Shown here piece by piece: positions 10,150-20,066 of a DNA stretch of 28,957 nucleotides. The position numbers and the translations under genes are program-made. The stretch's first letter is position 1; every line of letters begins with the position of its first letter. Below the pieces are notes generated by a model. It saw only the letters and a list, made by a program, of their open reading frames with translations. It made no database searches and was not told the origin of the DNA. The stretch comes from Rhizophagus sp. LPA8_4_AMF (taxonomy: Eukaryota > Glomeromycota > Glomeromycetes > Glomerales > Glomeraceae): NCBI GenBank assembly GCA_021464525.1, contig JADRCO010000647.1, positions 1 to 28,957 on the forward strand. The letters run 5' to 3'.

Positions 10150-13100
10150 TCATTTATTTCTTTTCGTTCCAAAAACTGATCTGAATAGCATGGAAATTAT
10201 TCCAAGAGTAAACGTCGTAGCTACCGAAGTTACTAAATAAAGTATATTAAAATCTAATTTATCCAAGTCTTCATGTTGCATGGCAGATTTTAGATCTTTT
10301 TGTAAAACTTCTCGAGATGTTATCTCTATAGGAGGCTTCTTCTTGCTTTTGGATTTTATGCTTAATGATTCTTTAGTTGGAGAAACAATTTCTCGTGACG
10401 TATTGGTAGCTACAGTTATATTATGAGTATACATATCAGCATTTCGCGTTGACTCACCAGGTGATGACGCATTTGGTGATATTGGAGATATCTTACGTTG
10501 ACTTATCTTGCCAGCTGGAATATTAACTCCTGTTAAGGATTCTTCGAAATTTTCTTGTTTTTCGATCAAATTTAGTTTTTCTTTTAACAAATCCGCATTG
10601 ATCATATCTTGAGCATTTGCAGGTGCTATTACAGTTGTGGGCATTGAAGATACCTTCTCACCAGCTGTGGCGCTACTTTCTGGTTTTTCATATTGAACAG
10701 ATGAAGGCTCAGCTATTACTTTGACTTCTGACGTTGAAATAATATTTTCTTTGATAACAAGTTTTTCTCCAGTCATGATATCGTATTCGTTTGCCTTTTC
10801 TTCATCATTTTCTTTAACGGTAATCTCTCGAGTTTTATCTTCGATGTGTGATTCGTTACTATAAATGGTCGATTGCGCAGGTATCTCTCTTACGAGAGTG
10901 CTTTCAAGACTTTCTTTTACATTTGTAGAAGACGGGATTCCTGCTTGTTTCGTGACTGTCTCCTCAACAAGGGACGTTGAAGGAATTTCATGCGACTTGA
11001 TTACTTCATTACTTGAATAAATTTCTTCAATTACGTGCTCAGACTTGGGAGTACCAGTATTTTCTTCACCTAATGTCCAAGTGTCTTGATTCGACCATTC
11101 AGCTTGAGTTTTCTCGGACCATACATAGGCTGTTGACTCGAACGATTCTAGCCATGTACTAGGAATAGTTTCATCTATCGAATCATCCTTGGCCCAAGTA
11201 TGATTTAATATAACCTCCTTAATAGCCTCTTGAGATACTCCTTCAGGATATGTTTCTCCTTTGAACATATCATCATAGCTCGAATATACATTATCATCCT
11301 TATTATAATCACCATCCTCGTCATAATCATTCTCATCATCATCCTCATAATCTTCATTTTCATTTATTGAATCAAGTTCGGGTTCATAAGTTTCTTCATA
11401 ATTCACATCTGAAGAGGGCATTATTGCGTCTGTAGAATAAGTCTCAAATTCCAATTCGGAATCAACATTAGTTGTTGAATCGGATACTTTAACGCTAGAA
11501 GGTGTAAGAATGTCTTTAGTTGTAACGTCCTGTTCGCGTTTTTCATCGATTGAAGGAGATTTATTCTCGATTAATTCTGTAACTTTAGATTCTTCAACAA
11601 CGACAGATTGTTCAGTAGATTCATTGATTGAATTCTCTTTAATAGCAGATTGTTCAGTAAATTCATTGATCGAACCATCTTCAACAACAGATTGTTTCGA
11701 ATCATCTTCAATAGTAGATTGTTCAGTAAATTCATTGATCAAATCATCTTCAACGACAGATTGTTTCGAATCATCTTTAACAACGACAGATTGTTCAGTA
11801 GATTCATTGATCGAATCATCTTCAACGACAGATTGTTTCGAACCATCTTTAACAACGACAGATTGTTCAGTAGATTCATTGATCGAATCATCTTCAACGA
11901 CAGATTGTTTCGAATTATCTTCAATAACAGATTGTTCAGTAAATTCATTGATCGAATCATCTTTAATAGCAGATTGTTCAGTAAATTCATTGATCAAATC
12001 ATCTTCAACGACAGATTTTTTCGAATCATCTTCAACAACGACAGATTGTTCAGTAAATTCATTGATAGAATCATCTTTAACTACAGATTGTTTCGAATCA
12101 TCTTTAACATCAGATTGTTCAGTAAATTCATTGATCGAATCATCTTTAATAGCAGATTGTTCAGTAAATTCATTGATCGAATCATCTTCAACAACGACAG
12201 ATTGTTCAGTAAATTCATTGATAGAATCATTTTTAATAGCAGATTGTTCAGTAAATTCATTGATCGAATCATCTTCAACGACAGATTGTTTCGAATCATC
12301 TTCAACAACGACAGATTGTTCAGTAAATTCATTGATAGAATCATCTTTAATAACAGATTGTTCAGTAAATTCATAGATCGAATCATCTTTAACGACAGAT
12401 TGTACAATAATATCCTCTTGTACTTTAACTTCATTACTTAATTTACTTAATCCCTCAACATTAACATCTGAAGTTTCAGAGTCGTGTGTCTCTTGGGTAA
12501 TTGTTGTTATTGAAGTAATTCCTTCATCTTGATTACTGGATACCATTTCTTCCTTTGTTTGTTCAGAAGTTACTTCACCGGAGATATTAATTTCTTTTTC
12601 AGTAACTGTAACAGGGTTCATTGAATCATCATGTGAAGTGGATGAAGTATATTGAGTTTCTTTTGGAATTTCTTCATCAATAACGATATCAGAAGTCTGT
12701 TCAATGGATTCATTATTTGCGACGTGTTCTGCGGATAACTTTTCGTTATCAGATTCAATAATTGTTTCTTTCGTAATTGAGGCTGAAAAAATGGTTTCAA
12801 TCTCTGGTGCCTCTGTTATGAGGGAATTATCATGTGATTGTTCAATTTGAACTGCTTCAAAAGATTCAGTCGAAGATTCTGTGATCTTTTCTGTAACATC
12901 TGATTCAACGTGAACTTCATCAACAAACTGTTCAGTTTTTTCAGAAACCTCCTCGAACTGATCATCATGCTGTTCTTTCTGATCATCAGCTGTTGCAGTG
13001 ACCTGATCATCAAAATGCTGGTAATGTTCTTTTTGATCATTATTAATACTGACCTGACTTTCTTCATGCTGATTTTGCTCAATTTGGATATCAGATAAGA

Positions 13101-13659
13101 TTTGTTTCTCCTCTTGTTGAAGCTGAATTTGATTTTCCTCGAGTTGAAGATGATCTTTTTGGATATCAACAACTTCAACCTGTTCTTCCACATTTTGATT
13201 TAGTTCTTGGTCCTCATTTACAACTTGATTTTGGATTTCAGATTCAATAATTTCAACTTTCTGTTCATCATCATCTTTTTGATCCTCAATAATTAATTTT
13301 TCTTCTTCAGATGGAAGAGGAGGTGGTGGTGGAGGTTCCACTTCAATTACATGATTATAATTACCACTTTCATCAGGATAAGAAGGTATATCAGGATTCA
13401 ATACCCATTGACCATCAATAACAAATTTATAAAAATATTTTTTATTTGGTACTAAATCCAAAGTAACTTCACTAACATTATCAGTAATTTTATTCATTTC
13501 TATTGGAGACCATACTGGATTTGGAGGATCAAATGAACCAGCAATACAAATATGATTACCCCATGATGACCAAGTAAATGTGTTTGGAACATGTGATGGA
13601 GGCTGATATTTCTGATGTAATTGATTAGAATTCTGTTGTAAATTGTCTACGCTCGGCAT
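10150..13659 (-). CDS. CBM48 (AMPK-type glycogen-binding) protein with acidic repeat region and C-terminal membrane anchor
   Basis: One uninterrupted frame of 1169 aa. Residues about 27-108 match an AMPK1_CBM/CBM48 domain: TFTWSSWGNHICIAGSFD, then YFYKFVIDGQWVLNPD and NYNHVIEV, the arrangement seen in AMPK beta and yeast Crp1/Mdg1. A polyproline stretch follows, then a Q/E/H-rich segment (about 140-240). Residues about 420-690 hold 14 copies of a degenerate INEFTEQS-centred repeat, followed by a very acidic D/E/Y stretch near 770-800. Residues about 1139-1159 are a hydrophobic helix (start ILYLVTS), followed by a short basic tail, as in a tail-anchored protein of the ER or mitochondrial surface. 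The domain suggests glycogen or other alpha-glucan binding; membrane tethering is inferred. At more than twice the length of yeast Crp1, most of the protein is likely disordered spacer. The start is the first ATG and lies just before the domain. Confidence 0.88.
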   Translation of the reverse strand: MPSVDNLQQNSNQLHQKYQPPSHVPNTFTWSSWGNHICIAGSFDPPNPVWSPIEMNKITDNVSEVTLDLVPNKKYFYKFVIDGQWVLNPDIPSYPDESGNYNHVIEVEPPPPPPLPSEEEKLIIEDQKDDDEQKVEIIESEIQNQVVNEDQELNQNVEEQVEVVDIQKDHLQLEENQIQLQQEEKQILSDIQIEQNQHEESQVSINNDQKEHYQHFDDQVTATADDQKEQHDDQFEEVSEKTEQFVDEVHVESDVTEKITESSTESFEAVQIEQSHDNSLITEAPEIETIFSASITKETIIESDNEKLSAEHVANNESIEQTSDIVIDEEIPKETQYTSSTSHDDSMNPVTVTEKEINISGEVTSEQTKEEMVSSNQDEGITSITTITQETHDSETSDVNVEGLSKLSNEVKVQEDIIVQSVVKDDSIYEFTEQSVIKDDSINEFTEQSVVVEDDSKQSVVEDDSINEFTEQSAIKNDSINEFTEQSVVVEDDSINEFTEQSAIKDDSINEFTEQSDVKDDSKQSVVKDDSINEFTEQSVVVEDDSKKSVVEDDLINEFTEQSAIKDDSINEFTEQSVIEDNSKQSVVEDDSINESTEQSVVVKDGSKQSVVEDDSINESTEQSVVVKDDSKQSVVEDDLINEFTEQSTIEDDSKQSVVEDGSINEFTEQSAIKENSINESTEQSVVVEESKVTELIENKSPSIDEKREQDVTTKDILTPSSVKVSDSTTNVDSELEFETYSTDAIMPSSDVNYEETYEPELDSINENEDYEDDDENDYDEDGDYNKDDNVYSSYDDMFKGETYPEGVSQEAIKEVILNHTWAKDDSIDETIPSTWLESFESTAYVWSEKTQAEWSNQDTWTLGEENTGTPKSEHVIEEIYSSNEVIKSHEIPSTSLVEETVTKQAGIPSSTNVKESLESTLVREIPAQSTIYSNESHIEDKTREITVKENDEEKANEYDIMTGEKLVIKENIISTSEVKVIAEPSSVQYEKPESSATAGEKVSSMPTTVIAPANAQDMINADLLKEKLNLIEKQENFEESLTGVNIPAGKISQRKISPISPNASSPGESTRNADMYTHNITVATNTSREIVSPTKESLSIKSKSKKKPPIEITSREVLQKDLKSAMQHEDLDKLDFNILYLVTSVATTFTLGIISMLFRSVFGTKRNK
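11590..12400 (-). repeat. In-frame tandem repeat array inside the CBM48 gene
   Basis: About 14 copies of a unit encoding DDSINEFTEQS plus VV/AI/VI-type variants alternate with a short DDSKQSVVE module. Unit lengths are about 42 or 75 nt, always multiples of three, so the frame is kept. Because the unit has no stop in several frames, long spurious open frames also appear on both strands across this array. Confidence 0.9.
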
Positions 13660-14070
13660 TCTTTATTTAAAAGTATTCTACAAAGTCTATATAATAAATA
13701 AAATATAATTTATTAGATAAAATAATAATTACTTATATGATGATCATCATCAAAACAAACAAATAAATAAATACGCAGCAGGGACATTATTAATAAACAA
13801 TCTGTGTCACGCTTAAATGAATCCCACACACATGCAACCAAGATTTCGGTAACCTATCACATAATTATAGAAGTTCTGATTACCTTTAATCGGATGTGGT
13901 ATTTAATGTTTTGTCACAATCTTTTATACGTGAGAAATTATTTACAAGGGTTAAAGGGAAAAAAAACAAAATTTAAATAAAACTGTAAGTCGAATAAATT
14001 TATATATATATAAAAAAAAAAGAAAGTGACGATAAAAATAATCTTCTTATTTATATATTTTTTGAAAAAA

Positions 14071-14089
14071 AAAGCTCTCAGAGAGCTTT
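14071..14089. repeat. Perfect 9-bp inverted repeat
   Basis: AAAGCTCTC, a single A, then GAGAGCTTT: a 19-bp palindrome about 410 bp upstream of the CBM48 start codon. It could be a dimeric factor-binding site or chance. Confidence 0.5.
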
Positions 14090-14612
14090 CAAACAAGAAA
14101 ATAACAGGTAATAATAATTTCTTTATTGAAAAAGAAAAGAAAAAAAAAAAATATATATATATTTTTTAAAATAAATAAATATATATATAAAATAAAATAT
14201 TTATTATTATTATAAATATTGTAAAAATTATTATATAATTTGTAGAGAAAGAAAAAGAAAAAGGTTGATGTCAAAAAAAAAAGGTATTGTGGATAAGTGG
14301 GAATGTAATGGATATTTATGAGTTTTTTTTTTTTTTTTTCGTGAATCGATTATTTTAGAAATTATAATAGGGTATACAGAAAGAGATATACAGCATATAC
14401 AGCATATCGATACATAAAATACATAGATTTATTATATAGTAAAAAAAAAAAAAAAAAAAAAAATTTTTTTTTTTTTTTAAAAAAAAAAAATTAAAAAAAA
14501 AAAAAAAAAAAAATTATAAATAAAAAAAAAAAAAAAAAAAAAATTTTTTTTTTTTCCTGAACAAAGAAATTTGATACCAAAAAAATATACAGGTCCTAGC
14601 GTCAAAAAAAAA

Positions 14613-14630
14613 AAGGTTGTTTCCAACCTT
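14613..14630. repeat. Short hairpin
   Basis: AAGGTTG, a TTTC loop, then CAACCTT: perfect 7-bp arms flanked by an A tract. No function can be assigned. Confidence 0.45.
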
Positions 14631-15863
14631 CCATTAAACGTTAATTCTAAATTCGTAAATGTAAATAAAAAATATATATGTATATAATTTTAAAGTAGAA
14701 CACGATCATAAGATAGAGTAACGAAAATTTTTTCTGACAAGGGGAATGGGCTTTTTTTATATATATAAATGGTAAAATAAAATAAAAAGAATATGCATAT
14801 ATATATATATATATTATATATGTTATATGTATGTATGTATGTATGTATATTTTTTTCTTACTGATAATATAAAAAAAATTTATGTGGAGAAAATTTTTTT
14901 TTTTTTACCCTTAAAAAAAAATTGATAAAGGATTTTGAAGATTAATGAAAATTCCTTTCTTTTTTTGGTAAAATGGATGTATTTATATATTTGTAAATAT
15001 TTGTAATATAATGGAAAAATAATGGTACCTTTTTTTTAATAGGAAATAATCAACAGCAAAAAAAATTATTTTTTCTAATTTGTGAGAATTTTTTTTACAA
15101 GTTAACAAGAATCGTTTCTAGTTTTTATAAAATCATTTCTTTCGATAAATTTGTACGTGCGAATGAGTCAAACAAAGCGAGTAACGAAACTTGCTTTAAT
15201 AATAATAAAAATAAAATCAAAAAAATCAAAAAAAGACAACAAGAAAATATTTTAATTTGTAATTTATTAATTAAAGTTCTTTACTAAATTAAGTATTTAT
15301 TTTTCTTTATTTATTCCACTCAGATCCAATATTTTTATAGCGTGAGCAAAAATCACACGTTTAATAAATATGTTTATCGAATTTATCATATCTTGATAAA
15401 CAAAAAAATCATTAAAAAACGTGAAATTTTTACGGGAAACTATAATCTTGATAAAGTTTAATATTATTATATATTCTCGCGGATTTATCTCAATATCTTT
15501 TTCAAGTATATTAAAATTAATTACCTATTTTTTTCAAATTTTATTATATTCTCCCTTTTTCCTCTAATCTAAATAAAGTAATTCATATGAAAACCTTGAA
15601 AAACATATTCATTCAAGATCTACTTCGTTGTTATCAATTATTACTATTGTTTACATATTTATTATTTTCACATTATTTTCAACTATATCACTATAAATAA
15701 TTAAAAGTCTAACTTGTTTTTAATTTCAACGCTTTCGGTTTTTCGTTGTTTTTTTTTTTTTTTCTCCCCAAAAAAATATTTTTTTTCGCGAATATACCAT
15801 ACAATCATTCACAAAGAACTATAAAGATTCTTAGATTCTTTCTACGTCAACTTCGTTAAATTC

Positions 15864-15892
15864 TTTTGGGGAAGATCTTCATCTCCCCAAAA
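15864..15892. repeat. Hairpin with 9-bp arms
   Basis: TTTTGGGGA and TCCCCAAAA are separated by 11 bp that are themselves partly palindromic (GAAGATCTTC overlaps). It lies in non-coding DNA with no adjacent gene end, so a terminator role is unlikely. Confidence 0.45.
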
Positions 15893-16935
15893 TAATCTTT
15901 TGGCCTAAATTAAAATTATATTTGTGCCAAAATTATATTTGTCACGTGATAATTATGAAGATACGTAAATTATCCCTATCTACCCTATCGTCCCTATCAT
16001 AATATCAGTCTCCGTGGATAGAACCGATGATGCGATTTTTTTTTTTTTCTAATGTGATACATTCTTAAATTAAACGAGAACCGGGAAAATCTTAATTAAG
16101 TGATTTTTTTTCTTTTTTTTTTTTAGATATTAACTCCGTTCTTTTAAAAAATTTTTGGTTGCTCTTTATCAAAAATAGTCTCTTTATTTATCCCACGCGT
16201 TTTTTTATGCCCGTTTAACCAAATTTGTACACTACGTAAAAAATGTACCTGGGCGTCAAAAAAAAAAAAAAAAAAAAACAAACAAAGAAAAAACAATCAA
16301 AGGAAAAGCCGGATAATGCAATGTGTCGTAAGAGAAAATTACTTATGTTTTCAAAATAAAGAAAAAATTTTACGTTTTTGAAAAATGTTGAATGAAATGT
16401 TTAGGAATGAATGAGTTTTTTAATAATGTATTATTCCCTCTCTTTTTTTCTTATTATTTAATATCATAATCTGTTCACATTATCCGCTGTAATCAATTAT
16501 TAAAAATTTTTTTTTGCACAAACGCCCCACATGTTTATTTCCAAATATTACTTGGTTTTCATATGATTATTAAACTCCATGGGGGAATGTACGAGCGCAC
16601 ATGATTTTAAAATTAAAAGAAATGATATCACGTATATCACGTGTTTATCTCAAATGTTGTCTGTCATCTTATTAAAACATTGGTTGGATGAATTAAAGGT
16701 GCTTAATCAAAAAATCCCGTAAATTATAAATTTATACAATCCCTCCTTAAATTAACCTTTTTTTTTTTTTCTTTGAAATGTAATTTCATTTTTGAATAAT
16801 AGAATGATCGATCCTCTGACTTTTGCGATGTTGCCAAAAGAGTAAATGTTCTCAACAAAACATTTGATTATTAGTCTTCTTTATCCAAGATGATGAATAT
16901 ATGTTGAGAGTGCAATGAAAAAAATCCATCATCAT

Positions 16936-17121
16936 TTAAATTTGTAAACCGGGACTCAAAACTGTTGCTTCATCTACTTCATCTGATTCCTTTTTACAAA
17001 TTCCAATTTTTGATCTCGAAAATTTAATATTTTGTGCTATTTGACTTCCCTTATTTTCTTCTATATTGTTTTGGCCCCTACCATGCTTTATTTTACAATG
17101 AACAATGGAAGTGCATACCGA
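16936..17121 (-). CDS. Possible terminal exon or gene fragment, unidentified
   Basis: An open frame of about 61 codons without an ATG start ends in a stop at 16936. Its translation is unlike the surrounding AT-rich noise: it includes KHGRGQNNIEENKGSQIAQ and ends with CKKESDEVDEATVLSPGLQI. Composition and polarity look protein-like, but no family is recognised and no clear upstream exon could be joined. It may be a gene remnant or chance. Confidence 0.22.
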   Translation of the reverse strand, partial: SVCTSIVHCKIKHGRGQNNIEENKGSQIAQNIKFSRSKIGICKKESDEVDEATVLSPGLQI

Positions 17122-17240
17122 TCAAGGATTTCTTGAAATATTCTGATATAGATATATGTGTGGCAACCATTCGATTATAACATAATAATATTTAACTAAT
17201 TTAAGAGCTTTAATAAGATCATTATATTATAATCTCATAA

Positions 17241-17305
17241 TCTCCACATTTTGCTTTCCTAATTAATCTCTCAATATCTCCACATTTTACTTTCCTAATT
17301 AATCT
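17241..17305. repeat. Two-copy direct repeat, 36-bp period
   Basis: A 29-bp unit beginning TCTCCACATTTT and ending AATTAATCT occurs at 17241-17269 and 17277-17305 with a single G/A difference. Confidence 0.8.
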
Positions 17306-17686
17306 GTTCTATTCCCCTATTTCACGTCAGTGAAATTCTAACCCCATAGGATTAGCTTAACCTATTCATCACCCTTTTATTGGTGGTGGTAAGAATGTTG
17401 GAGACATGACATATTGAAAAATATGATCATCACAATTTCTAAAGGTAGGCATGCCCTCTGACATCCCCCCATTTCACACTTAAGCTTTTTAAAATTCTAC
17501 AATGATAAAAGATTTGAATTATTATTAAAACTCAATTATTAATTCCCTTGTTCTAGAAAATACATCCACGTAGCACCTACCCACATGTACATTTAGTTAA
17601 TGTCAATAATATATAACTATTTTTTTTATTAGAGTTAATTATTAACAGCAAAAGTAATTTTGTACATCAAAGAAAAAAAAAAAAAA

Positions 17687-17785
17687 GTACTTATTAATAT
17701 ATATATATATATATAAAAAAAAAAAATAGGATAAAGTACTTATTAATATATATATATATATATATATAAAGAAAAAATAGGATAA
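17687..17785. repeat. 49-bp tandem duplication with AT microsatellite
   Basis: GTACTTATTAATATAT, an (AT)n run, an A-rich run, then ATAGGATAAA occurs twice in a row. The copies differ mainly in AT and A run length. Confidence 0.75.
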
Positions 17786-18068
17786 AAATAAATTTCAAAT
17801 TCATCCTCAGATTCACCCTCAAATTCATCCATTAAAATGAGAACAAATTTATAAATAATTATTAATAAGTCTATAAAAAAAACCCATCACTCTTTAATTG
17901 TGAGCAAATATACAACAAATACATAATAAATTCTAAATTACGTATTATTTTACCTAATTAACTTTTCGATCCTTTCTTTCAAAAAAAAAAAAAAATAAAT
18001 ACTTTTGTAAAAATGAACTAAGAAGACTCACCATCATAAACTTTTATTTGTTCCAAAAGTGTTTTTAT

Positions 18069-19229
18069 TTATTCCAAAAGTGTTCCAAAAATATTATCCC
18101 AAATTTTACTTGTAATTCCATAACCTAATTCATAATTCTTATAATGATGAGCCAAATGATAAGTCTTCATTTCCCTCAAGTGTTTACCAAATGGTTTAGC
18201 ATGATGGAGATGATAATGAGTTAAATCATAACAAATATAACCAAACACTGCTCCTGCAATTAATCCATGCCCAATTGAAACTGGAAAAATCGAATATACA
18301 AGCTGTATAATTGGAATTGCAATAGCAAATCCAAGAACTGGTGGCATTACAAGACGAAGCCTAAATAAATATATATGTTATTATAATAGAAATTGATTTT
18401 AAATGAACGAAAAAAAAAGGTATCTCTCTAAAACTTACTTATCCATTGGCAAATAATGATGTATCCCATGCAAAGTAAAATGCACACAAAGAGCATAAGG
18501 ATGATCAGGTAAAATTATATCAACGTGAAATAAAAATCTATGGATTCCATATTCCAATAAAGTCCACATTCCAATTCCAATAAGGAATAACATAGTAACA
18601 AGTCTTGATCCTAATTCCGATGCCATGAATATATGATATAATACTATTGGAAGCCACACTATTGGAATCACATACCATGGAGTCTTTGTTAACAACTCTA
18701 ACCAAGGATTCTCAAATAATTTTGCTGAATATGGAAGATGTCGTGGTTGATGAATTTGTTGAAGGTAAAATTCTTTATTAAAATTACAATTAAACATTTG
18801 AACAAATAATGGTTTATTAAGGTTAAGAAATTTTTCTTTCTGGAGATCAATATTAACATCAGTGTTTTCCGGATAAAATTGATCAATTTTTTCATCAAAT
18901 CGATTAACTTCCGATTGAGTTGTAAAAATCTTACTATCCATTGAATTCAAAGAATTATTGTTATTAGATCCATCAACTATTTCTCCTATACACAATTCTC
19001 CTAAAATTTCATATGCAGTTTCGGAATGCTCGTGTGAAATTGGGTCAATTAAAGTTTTCGTCACGTCTTTGCCTCCCCATTCTTTAATTAACTCTGGACC
19101 ACCTGGGTGGTCCATTGCAAATTCTGTCACGTCATAAACTTTGTTGTTATGGATAATCCATAGGTCCGAGGTTGTATTATGTTTCGCCACCTCTTCACGA
19201 GTGTATCGAAAAAGCATTCGCCCCGGCAT
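18069..19229 (-). CDS. SCS7: Ceramide/sphingolipid fatty acid 2-hydroxylase (Scs7/FA2H family)
   Basis: Two exons, 18439-19229 and 18069-18360, with a 78-nt intron (GTAAGT donor, TTTATTTAG acceptor), encode 360 aa; yeast Scs7 is 384 aa. The N-terminal cytochrome b5 domain (about 6-88) has the haem ligands His41 in HPGG and His68 in EHSETAYEIL. The fatty acid hydroxylase domain (about 180-345) has the di-iron histidine clusters: H230-x4-H235, H254-x2-HH257-258, H312/H314/H316-317 and H332-x2-HH335-336. Hydrophobic segments near 186-202 and 207-225, and further ones after 269, fit an ER polytopic enzyme. It hydroxylates C2 of the very-long-chain N-acyl group of ceramide using O2 and electrons passed from cytochrome b5. 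The intron interrupts the conserved PMDKLRLVMPP segment, and its removal restores this exactly. All key residues seen are intact. The ATG at 19229 was chosen because the b5 domain begins a few residues later. Confidence 0.95.
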
Positions 19230-20004
19230 TATAGTTCTAAAGTCCAAAATACAAACAAAAAGTTGCAAATAATTAGCGGTTTTGTTTAACAAAAAATCAT
19301 TAACCGTATAAATTACCGTGTAAATTTAAAAATATTCGGTTAATATAAATTAGTTTACGTTACGTGAAGACACTATTGATCGCGAGAGGAATGGCACAAA
19401 GGATTGATTATATTAAAAAAAAAAAAAATTTGTATTTTGTATAAATAATTAAAAGTTCAGTTAGTCCACTTGGCAAGCTAGGCTGTAGAAATTATAAGGT
19501 TAACTAGCACGACATTTACAACATTTGAGACTATCAAACTAACCATTAAAATTAATTAAAAACGAATGAATTAGTCTGCGATTCTGCGCCACAAAATTTG
19601 ATATCTAACGCGGGTAACGAGTAAATATTTTACCCGTAATTCCGTAATTCCGTTTTAAAATTTTGATGCTTTGCTACACAAAAAGTTATATTTCGTCATG
19701 TTTACAATCATTTCCATTGTTATCTACGTATTATTAATATTATCAATATCCTTAGAATGGAAAAATTAATTTATTATCGTACTGCGTCTACTTTAGTATT
19801 ACTTGCAGATATATTTATTCCACGCGGCTAAAATATTCCCATATTACCAATTTGTAACACTTGTAGTTAGAGATATTAGTGGACAAATTAAGATTGTACT
19901 TTGAGGTTGCAACTTGCATCTACTCTAAACTATGGGGAGATAGATATATCATATATATATGGATGAATGAAACCGATCATTGAGATATATTTAATAATAA
20001 GAAA

Positions 20005-20066
<62 letters not shown>

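Larger units (their letters stand above)
13660..18068. other. Long AT-rich intergenic region (4.4 kb)
   Basis: No well-supported gene. It contains the upstream region of the CBM48 gene and sequence downstream of the fatty acid hydroxylase. Features seen: mirrored A/T homopolymer blocks (about 14441-14555), small perfect hairpins (14071-14089, 14613-14630, 15864-15892), AT dinucleotide tracts, a 36-bp-period direct repeat (17241-17305), a 49-bp duplication (17687-17785) and one orphan open frame at 16936-17121. Confidence 0.55.

Noticed and set aside
11510-12441. Two long plus-strand open frames (288 and 263 codons) opposite the CBM48 gene
   Set aside because: They exist only because the in-frame repeat unit lacks stops on the other strand. 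Their translations are pure repeat shadows with no domain, and the minus-strand frame has clear domain support.
11739-13193. Additional minus-strand frames of 60 to 125 codons inside the CBM48 gene
   Set aside because: Alternative-frame shadows of the same repeats and low-complexity sequence.
14089-14274. 61-codon minus-strand frame in the AT-rich gap
   Set aside because: Almost entirely F, Y, N, I and K from homopolymers; no sign of coding.
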